The notes beneath the pieces were generated by a model. That model was given only the letters and a program-made list of their open reading frames with translations, searched no databases and was not told the origin of the DNA. From Rhodobacterales bacterium (GTDB lineage Bacteria > Pseudomonadota > Alphaproteobacteria > Rhodobacterales > Rhodobacteraceae), in contig QKJR01000088.1 of assembly GCA_003249215.1 (NCBI GenBank), positions 1 to 64,000 of the forward strand: 64,000 nucleotides of DNA, read 5' to 3'. A program made the translations under genes and the position numbers. Shown in pieces: positions 57,931-64,000 of this stretch. Within the stretch, counting starts at the first letter, position 1. Each line of letters opens with the position of its first letter.

Positions 57931-57947
57931 GCAGGAGCGCCTCTGTC

Positions 57948-58616
57948 ATGAAAGCCGCCGTCATCACCTTCCCCGGGTCGAACTGCGACCGTGATCTGGC
58001 CGTGGCCTTCGAGGCGGCGGGGGCCGAGGTCGTCCGGATCTGGCACAAGGATACGGTCCTGCCCGCGGGCGTCGACGTGATCGGCGTGCCGGGCGGGTTT
58101 TCCTATGGGGATTACCTGCGCTCGGGCGCGATCGCGGCGCGCTCGCCGATCGGGCAGGCGGTGGTCGATTTCGCCGGTCGCGGCGGCTACGTTCTGGGTA
58201 TCTGCAACGGTTTTCAGGTGCTGACCGAGATGGGGCTCCTGCCCGGGGCGCTGATGCGCAACGCCGGGCTCAAGTTCCTCTCGAAACCCGTTTCGCTCAA
58301 AGTCGCCACGACCGAGAGCGCCTTCACCGCGGGCTATGCCGCCGGACAGGAGATCGTGATCCCGATCGCGCATCATGACGGCAATTACACGATCGACGCC
58401 GAAGGACTCGCGGCCCTCGAGGCCGAGGATCGGGTGGCCTTCCGCTACAGCGCGAACCCGAACGGCTCGATGAACGACATCGCGGGCGTGCTGAGCGCCA
58501 ATCGCCGGGTGCTGGGCCTCATGCCGCACCCCGAGCGTGCGGCCGATCCCGCGCAGGGCGGCACCGACGGGGCGGCGCTTTTCCGCGCGTTGAGCGGTGT
58601 GATGGCCCGCGCCTGA
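57948..58616 (+). CDS. purQ: FGAM synthetase glutaminase subunit PurQ
   Basis: Supplies ammonia from glutamine for FGAM synthesis, with PurS and PurL. The 222-residue class I amidotransferase starts [20 protein letters not shown] and has the catalytic cysteine in [20 protein letters not shown] and the His-Glu pair in GLMPHPERA. An upstream in-frame ATG at 57915 lies in repeat A6 and is not used; ATG 57948 follows GCAGGAGCGCC. Confidence 0.96.
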   Translation: MKAAVITFPGSNCDRDLAVAFEAAGAEVVRIWHKDTVLPAGVDVIGVPGGFSYGDYLRSGAIAARSPIGQAVVDFAGRGGYVLGICNGFQVLTEMGLLPGALMRNAGLKFLSKPVSLKVATTESAFTAGYAAGQEIVIPIAHHDGNYTIDAEGLAALEAEDRVAFRYSANPNGSMNDIAGVLSANRRVLGLMPHPERAADPAQGGTDGAALFRALSGVMARA

Positions 58617-58661
58617 TCCAGGCGCCTTGCCGCGCCCCGGGGCGAGCCCTAAAATCGCGCC

Positions 58662-60467
58662 ATGCGGCAGAGAACCGATATCAGTGAACCGGCCGAGACC
58701 CGGGCAGAACGCCGGGTGAGCCCGCGCAGGCTCTGGGTCTTGCGCGGGGCGGCGCTGGGGATTGTGCTGACCGCCGCCGCGACGATCTGGACGACCAACG
58801 CCTGGCTCACCGAGCGCTTCACCGAGACGACGCGGGTGCGCACCGAACTCAGGCTCGCGCTTTATTCCGGCAATATCCTCTCGGAATTGCAGCGGATCTC
58901 GGTCGTGCCGCTTCTGCTCGCGCGCGATCCGGTGCTGACCTCCTCGCTCGAGAGCGGGGATTACTCGAAATCCTCGGCCGCGCTGATCGAGGCCAAGGAA
59001 GATATCGCCGCGGCCTCGATCCGGCTGCTCGATGTCAGCGGCCGCACGGTGGCCGCGACCAACCGCAACCTGATCGGCACGCAATACGGCACCTCGCCCT
59101 ATTTCATCGAAGCGCAGCGCTCGCGCGAGACGATTTTCACCGCCTCCCCGCGCGATACCGGCGGGACCGAGTTCAACTATTCGCGCGCCCTTGTGGCCAA
59201 CGGGCAGTTGATCGGGGTGATCGTCGTCGAGGCGGAGCTCGCGAAATTCGAGCGCGCCTGGGCGGGGATCTCGGATGCGGTGGCGGTGACCGACAGCGAG
59301 GGGCGGATCATCCTGACGACCGAGCCGAAGTGGCGCGGCCTCGAGATGGATGAGGCGCTGACCGCGCGCGACGCGCCCACCGCGATCGAACGCGCGCTGC
59401 AGGCGACCGCCGACTGGGCCAACGAGCCGCCCGACGCCTATCTCAAGGGGCAGGCGGTGATGCGCACCGAGACGCGGATCCCGTTCCGCGGCTGGCGGAT
59501 GATCGCCTTCACCGGCTACGAATCGGTGCGCGAGCGGGTGAATGCGGTGCTCGCGCTCGAGATCATGGGATTCGCGCTGCTGCTGGCCTTCGCCTTCTGG
59601 TGGCTGTCGCGGCGGGCGCGGGTGCAGTCGGCGCGCTACCGGCGCGAGTCGACCGAGCTGCGGGCGCTGAACGCGCGGCTCTCGCGCGAGATCGCCGAAC
59701 GCGAGCGGGTGCAGAAGGATCTCGCCGTGGCCGAGCAGACGCTGGCGCAGAGCTCGAAACTGGCCGCTTTGGGCGAGATGTCGGCGGCGGTCAGCCATGA
59801 ACTCAATCAGCCGCTCGCCGCGATGAAGACCTATCTTGCGGGCGCGCGGCTTCTGTTGCAGCGCGGGCGCGGCGAGGAGGCTTTGTCCTCCTTCCAGCGG
59901 ATCGACGATCTGATCGAGCGGATGGGGGCGATTACCCGCCAGCTCAAATCTTACGCGCGCAAGGGCGGCGAGGCCTTCGAGCCGGTCGATCTGCGCGCGG
60001 CGCTGTCCTCCGCGCTCGCGATGATGGAGCCGCAGTTGAAGCGCCGCACCGTGCGGATCTCGCGCGCCATCGCGCGCGATCCGGTGATGGTCATGGCTGA
60101 CCGGATCCGTCTCGAACAGGTGATCATCAACCTGTTGCGCAATGCGCTCGATGCGACCAAGCAAGTGACCGAACCCGAGATCGAGATCCTGCTGACCGCG
60201 GGCGAAACGGCGGTGCTCGGCGTGCGCGACAACGGTCCCGGGATCACCGATCTCGAAAAGCTCTTCGAGCCGTTCTGGACCACCAAGAAACCGGGGGAAG
60301 GGACGGGGCTCGGCCTTGCGATCTCTTCCTCCATCGTGAGCGATTTCGGTGGGCGCCTGACGGCGCATAATGCCGAGAGCGGCGGCGCCGTCTTTGAGGT
60401 GCAACTGCCGCTGATCGCGGAAGGGACCCGGAGCCCCGGCACGGCCGGTCTTCGGGCAGCGGAGTAG
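58662..60467 (+). CDS. dctB: DctB-like sensor histidine kinase
   Basis: Membrane sensor kinase, 601 residues, probably for a C4-dicarboxylate or related organic acid. It has a first membrane helix at about residues 27-47, a periplasmic double-Cache-like domain (about 50-280), a second helix near 295-315 and a coiled coil ([20 protein letters not shown]). The phosphoacceptor histidine is in [20 protein letters not shown] near residue 379, and the ATPase domain has [20 protein letters not shown] and [11 protein letters not shown]. The start lies 45 bp after purQ. It is followed 3 bp later by the response regulator dctD. Confidence 0.9.
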   Translation: MRQRTDISEPAETRAERRVSPRRLWVLRGAALGIVLTAAATIWTTNAWLTERFTETTRVRTELRLALYSGNILSELQRISVVPLLLARDPVLTSSLESGDYSKSSAALIEAKEDIAAASIRLLDVSGRTVAATNRNLIGTQYGTSPYFIEAQRSRETIFTASPRDTGGTEFNYSRALVANGQLIGVIVVEAELAKFERAWAGISDAVAVTDSEGRIILTTEPKWRGLEMDEALTARDAPTAIERALQATADWANEPPDAYLKGQAVMRTETRIPFRGWRMIAFTGYESVRERVNAVLALEIMGFALLLAFAFWWLSRRARVQSARYRRESTELRALNARLSREIAERERVQKDLAVAEQTLAQSSKLAALGEMSAAVSHELNQPLAAMKTYLAGARLLLQRGRGEEALSSFQRIDDLIERMGAITRQLKSYARKGGEAFEPVDLRAALSSALAMMEPQLKRRTVRISRAIARDPVMVMADRIRLEQVIINLLRNALDATKQVTEPEIEILLTAGETAVLGVRDNGPGITDLEKLFEPFWTTKKPGEGTGLGLAISSSIVSDFGGRLTAHNAESGGAVFEVQLPLIAEGTRSPGTAGLRAAE

Positions 60468-60470
60468 ATC

Positions 60471-61805
60471 ATGAGCCGTATGATGAAAGTGGCGATCGTC
60501 GATGACGAGGAAGACATGCGCCAGTCGGTGAGCCAGTGGCTCGCGCTCTCGGGCTTCGACACCGAGACCTATTGCAGCGCCGAGGAGGCGCTCAAGGTGA
60601 TCGGCGCGGATTGGCCGGGCGTGGTGATTTCCGACATCCGGATGCCCGGGATGGACGGGATGGCCTTCCTCAAACGCCTGATGGGGCTCGATTCGGGACT
60701 GCCGGTGATCATGATCACAGGCCACGGCGATGTGCCGATGGCGGTCGAGGCGATGCGGCTCGGGGCGATGGATTTCATGGAGAAGCCCTTCAACCCCGAC
60801 CGGATGACGGAACTGGCGAAACGCGCGACCCAGATGCGGCGGATGACGCTCGACAACCGCGCGCTGCGCCGTGATCTGGCCGAAGGAAGCCAGGTGATGG
60901 GCAAGCTCATTGGCACCTCGGCGCCGATGGAGCGACTGCGCGAGGATATCCTCGATCTCAGCCAGGCCGATGGCCATGTGCTGATCGACGGCGAGACCGG
61001 CACCGGCAAGACGCTGGTGGCCCATGCCCTCCATGCCACTGGCCCCCGCGCGGGCAAGAAATTCGTCACCGTCAGTTGCGCGGCCTTCACCGAAGAGGCG
61101 CTGACCGCGCGGATCTTCGGCCCGGTCGAGGAGGGCGGCACGCTGCCGCTCGTCGAGGAGGCGCGGGGCGGCACGCTGGTGCTCGAGGATGTCGAGGCGC
61201 TGAGCCCGGGGCTGCAGGCGCGGCTCCTGACCTTCATCAACGATCAGGGGGCGCCGGCGGAAACCCGGATCATCGCGATCTGCAACGCGCACGGCGAGGG
61301 CCGCACGCTCGAGGACGCGCTGCGCCCCGATCTCTTCTTCCGGCTGGCCGCCCTCAAGATCACCTTGCCGCCGCTGCGCACGCGGGGCGAGGATGTGCTG
61401 ACGCTCTTCACCCGGATGTCCGAGCAATTCGCCGAGGAATACGGCTGCGAGGCGCCCGAGGTGACCGCACAGGAGGCCGCCCAACTGCTTCAGGCGCCCT
61501 GGCCGGGCAACGTGCGCCAGCTGATCAACGTGGCCGAGCGTGCGGTGCTGCAAAACCGCCGTGGCACCGGCTCGATCGCCTCGCTGCTGATGGCCGATAA
61601 CGAGACCGCGGGGCCGGCGGCGATGACGACCGAGGGCAAGCCGCTCAAGGAATATGTCGAGAGCTTCGAGAAGATGCTGATCGACAATGCGATGAAGCGC
61701 CACAAGGGCTCGATCTCGGCGGTGATGGACGAGCTTTGCCTGCCTCGGCGCACGCTGAACGAGAAGATGGCGAAATACGGCCTCTCGCGCGGCGATTATC
61801 TCTGA
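60471..61805 (+). CDS. dctD: DctD-like NtrC-family response regulator lacking GAFTGA
   Basis: Partner of DctB, 444 residues: a receiver domain (phospho-Asp55, [13 protein letters not shown]), an AAA+ domain and a C-terminal Fis-type helix-turn-helix (about 400-440, [19 protein letters not shown]). The Walker A is GETGTGKT (174-181), and Walker B is degenerate (GGTLVLED, with ED in place of DE). Where sigma-54 activators have GAFTGA, the sequence reads [20 protein letters not shown], shorter by about seven residues. It is therefore probably not a sigma-54 activator, as is known for R. capsulatus NtrC, which also lacks GAFTGA. The receiver and helix-turn-helix look normal. Confidence 0.88.
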   Translation: MSRMMKVAIVDDEEDMRQSVSQWLALSGFDTETYCSAEEALKVIGADWPGVVISDIRMPGMDGMAFLKRLMGLDSGLPVIMITGHGDVPMAVEAMRLGAMDFMEKPFNPDRMTELAKRATQMRRMTLDNRALRRDLAEGSQVMGKLIGTSAPMERLREDILDLSQADGHVLIDGETGTGKTLVAHALHATGPRAGKKFVTVSCAAFTEEALTARIFGPVEEGGTLPLVEEARGGTLVLEDVEALSPGLQARLLTFINDQGAPAETRIIAICNAHGEGRTLEDALRPDLFFRLAALKITLPPLRTRGEDVLTLFTRMSEQFAEEYGCEAPEVTAQEAAQLLQAPWPGNVRQLINVAERAVLQNRRGTGSIASLLMADNETAGPAAMTTEGKPLKEYVESFEKMLIDNAMKRHKGSISAVMDELCLPRRTLNEKMAKYGLSRGDYL

Positions 61806-61828
61806 GCTTGGTCCGGGGTCCGGCGCCG

Positions 61829-61966
61829 GAGGGGGGGCTCTGCCCCCGCCCGTTCCGGGCTCCCCCGGGATATTTCGGCACAGATGATGACAGGATCGTC
61901 TCATCATCTGTGTCCAAATATCCCGGGGGTGAGGGCCGCAAGGCCCGAGGGGGCAGCGCCCCCTTG
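61829..61966. repeat. Dispersed inverted repeat, family A (full composite copy A5)
   Basis: The best copy: GGGGGCTCTGCCCCC hairpin, arm CCCCGGGATATTTCGGCACA followed by GATGATGA, centre CAGGATCG, arm TCATCATCTGTGTCCAAATA followed by TCCCGGGG, then GAGGGCCGCAAGGCCC and a GGGGGCAGCGCCCCC hairpin. The two arms pair almost perfectly over about 30 bp. It lies between dctD and mrcA, both on the + strand. Confidence 0.9.
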
Positions 61967-62085
61967 CGAGTGCGGGCAGGGGCGCGCAGCTTCCCGCCTC
62001 TCCCACACCAAGTTGTTTTGACCCTCGCGCCCGCGCGCGATAAGAGGGGGCCGAACCGGGGCGCGTTGCCTCATGGGGGTGGTCG

Positions 62086-64000
62086 TTGATCCGTTTTATC
62101 CTGTCTTCGCTCGGGGGTCTCTTCTCGTGGATCGTGACCGCGCTCTTCTTCGGTGCGCTGGTGATCGGCGCGATCTTCTGGATGTATTCGCGCAACCTGC
62201 CGAGCCATGAGCAGCTTGCGCAATATACCCCCAAGACGATCTCGCGGATCTACAACGGCGAGGGCCGGCTGATCGACGAATTCGCCGAGGAGCGGCGCAT
62301 CTTCGTGCCGATCCAGGACATCCCCGATCTGGTCAAGGACGCCTTCATCTCCGCCGAGGACAAGCATTTCTGGTCGCACCCGGGCTATGACGCGCGCGGT
62401 ATGGTCGCGGCGCTGGTGCAGGCGGTGCAATCGGGGGGGCAGGATGTGCGCGGCGCCTCGACGATCACCCAGCAGGTGATGAAGAACTTCCTTCTGTCCT
62501 CGGACCGCTCGATGGAGCGCAAGATCAAGGAACTCATTCTCGCGAGCCGGGTTGAGAAGGCGCTCTCGAAGGAGCGTATCCTCGAGCTCTATCTCAACGA
62601 GATCTTCCTCGGGCAGAACAGCTACGGTGTGGCCGCGGCCGCGCAGACCTATTTCAACAAGACCCTCTCGCAGCTCGAGCCGCATGAGGCGGCGACGCTC
62701 GCGGCGATGCCCGCCTCGCCCTCGAACTTCCACCCCGTGCGCAACATGGAGAAGCTGCAGGGGCGGCGGAATTATGTTCTCAACGAGATGTGGCAGAACG
62801 GCTATATCTCCGAGGAGACCTATCGCTCCGAGCGGCTGAAGCCGGTGCGCTCGGTGCAGAACGGCGATTTCCCGCCCTTCCGCGAGGCGCTGCCGCCGCG
62901 GGACTATTTCACCGATGAGATCCGCCGGCAGCTCTCGAAGACCTTTGGGCAGGAGGAGTTTTTCGGCGGCGGTCTGACGATCCGGGCAACGGTCAGCCCC
63001 GAGATGCAGGATCATGCCGCCACCGCGCTGCAAAATGCGCTCGAGAAATATGACCGGGGGCTCGGCATCTGGCGCGGCACCGGGGCGACGATCCCCGAGG
63101 ATCAGCTCGGCGACGAGCGGAGCTGGCGTGCGGCGCTCGATGCGGTGCCGACCGACAAGGCGCCGCGCGACATCGCGGGCTGGCATCCGGCCGTGGTGCT
63201 CGCGCTCGACGGCGGTTCGGCGCGGATCGGCATCGAGGGGATCGAGGAAGACGGTGACGGCCATTGGATCCCGGCCGAGGATGTGACCTGGGCGCGCAAG
63301 CTCAATTCGGACGGCAAGCTCGGGCCGCGGGCGAAACGCGCGAGCGATCTCGTCGATGTGGGCGATGTCGTGCTCGTGCGGGCGATGACCAAGGATGCGG
63401 ATGGCAGCTTCATCCGCTGGACCCTGCGTCAGGTGCCGCGCATCGAGGGCGCCTTCATGGCGATGGACGTCAACACCGGCCGCGTGATCGCGATGCAGGG
63501 CGGCTTCAGCTATCAGTCCTCGGTGTTCAACCGCGCGACGCAGGCGATGCGCCAGCCGGGCTCGAACTTCAAGCCCTTCGTCTATGCGGCGGCGCTCGAC
63601 AGTGGCTTCACCCCCGAAACCATCGTCGTCGACGCGCCGATCGAGGTGAACACGCCGCAGGGGCTCTGGCGGCCGAAGAACGCCTCGAACAAATATTATG
63701 GTCCCACGCCGCTGCGCACCGGGCTTGAGCAGTCGCGGAACCTGATGACGATCCGGATCGCGCAGGAAATCGGCATGGAGACGGTCGCGCAATATGCCGA
63801 GCGGTTTGGCGTCTACAATCCGATGAACCCGTTCCTGGCCAACGCGCTTGGCGCGCAGGAAACCACGATGTATCAGCTGATCTCGGCCTATGCGATGTTT
63901 GCCAATGGCGGCAAGCGGGTCGAGCCCACGCTCGTCGACCGGGTGCAGGACCGCTGGGGCCGCACGATCTATCGCCACGATCAGCGCCAGTGCACCGATT
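62086..64000 (+). CDS. mrcA: Class A penicillin-binding protein 1A (3' end outside the window)
   Basis: Bifunctional peptidoglycan glycosyltransferase/transpeptidase of the inner membrane. 638 residues are visible. The start is TTG 62086 (IRFILSSLGGLFSWIVTALF, one membrane helix at about 10-32); a nearby ATG at 62073 is out of frame. The GT51 domain has ISAEDKHFWSHPGYD near residue 90 with the catalytic Glu, RGASTITQQVMKNFLL and RKIKELILASRVEKALSKE. The transpeptidase domain has the SXXK serine in RQPGSNFKPFVYAAAL near residue 491. The rest, including the KTG motif, lies beyond 64000. No frameshift is seen. Confidence 0.93.
   Translation, partial: MIRFILSSLGGLFSWIVTALFFGALVIGAIFWMYSRNLPSHEQLAQYTPKTISRIYNGEGRLIDEFAEERRIFVPIQDIPDLVKDAFISAEDKHFWSHPGYDARGMVAALVQAVQSGGQDVRGASTITQQVMKNFLLSSDRSMERKIKELILASRVEKALSKERILELYLNEIFLGQNSYGVAAAAQTYFNKTLSQLEPHEAATLAAMPASPSNFHPVRNMEKLQGRRNYVLNEMWQNGYISEETYRSERLKPVRSVQNGDFPPFREALPPRDYFTDEIRRQLSKTFGQEEFFGGGLTIRATVSPEMQDHAATALQNALEKYDRGLGIWRGTGATIPEDQLGDERSWRAALDAVPTDKAPRDIAGWHPAVVLALDGGSARIGIEGIEEDGDGHWIPAEDVTWARKLNSDGKLGPRAKRASDLVDVGDVVLVRAMTKDADGSFIRWTLRQVPRIEGAFMAMDVNTGRVIAMQGGFSYQSSVFNRATQAMRQPGSNFKPFVYAAALDSGFTPETIVVDAPIEVNTPQGLWRPKNASNKYYGPTPLRTGLEQSRNLMTIRIAQEIGMETVAQYAERFGVYNPMNPFLANALGAQETTMYQLISAYAMFANGGKRVEPTLVDRVQDRWGRTIYRHDQRQCTD

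Noticed and set aside
57546-62234. A 1562-residue - strand frame opposite purS, purQ, dctB and dctD
   Set aside because: It runs antisense across several clearly real genes and repeat A5 and has no family motif.

Overview
The window is a GC-rich (very roughly two-thirds G+C by eye), gene-dense, chromosomal segment of a Rhodobacter-like alphaproteobacterium (Rhodobacteraceae/Paracoccaceae). The evidence is a trpE-yibQ-trpGDC arrangement like that described for Rhodobacter sphaeroides, two TakP-type TRAP binding proteins, a GTTC-N7-GTTC LexA box, a B12-dependent NrdJ, a DUF1476 ATPase-inhibitor zeta subunit, and Rhodobacterales-type hypothetical families (DUF2852, RSP_2648-type PIN, DUF2478, DUF1638). 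I see no phage, insertion sequence, transposase or CRISPR array.

Layout. 1-5.2 kb: gltA (cut by the window edge), gltX, comEC and lexA. 5.3-16 kb: molybdopterin genes moeA-moaC overlapping trpC-trpD-trpG, then yibQ on the other strand, trpE, a PpiD-like chaperone and an aminotransferase. 16-20 kb: DUF2127-gpt-fabI, diverging from pdxH, a double cold-shock protein, a DUF192 protein and tRNA-Pro(UGG). 20.1-26.3 kb: nrdJ behind NrdR boxes, then an ECF sigma/anti-sigma module with a small secreted protein. 26.6-31.5 kb: two tandem TakP-like TRAP receptors with no membrane partners nearby, bpt with a possible structured leader, DUF2852 with two palindromic operators, and a YbaK-like deacylase. 31.6-44.4 kb: glnE, then Entner-Doudoroff genes edd-eda and, a few kilobases on, zwf-pgl-pgi; both groups carry the same LacI-type operator. 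44.6-56.4 kb: transport, DNA repair, a corrinoid/betaine methyl-transfer cluster interrupted by an SOS-box-carrying radical SAM gene, an MprF-like protein and DUF1476. 56.9-64 kb: purC-purS-purQ, a DctB/DctD two-component pair and the first two thirds of a class A penicillin-binding protein (mrcA) that starts with TTG.

How the genes work together. edd, eda, zwf, pgl and pgi give a complete route from fructose-6-phosphate/glucose-6-phosphate to pyruvate plus glyceraldehyde-3-phosphate. Operators upstream of edd and zwf suggest joint control by one LacI-family repressor (CceR is the best-known candidate). lexA and the radical SAM gene share SOS boxes. nrdJ and the corrinoid protein both depend on cobalamin.

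The most interesting unexplained structures are two families of dispersed intergenic inverted repeats (six copies of one, two of the other), the paired operators before DUF2852, a multi-stem element directly before bpt, and a DctD-like regulator that lacks the sigma-54 contact loop GAFTGA. I did not find a clearly new multi-gene system. The novelty here lies in regulation and repeats.
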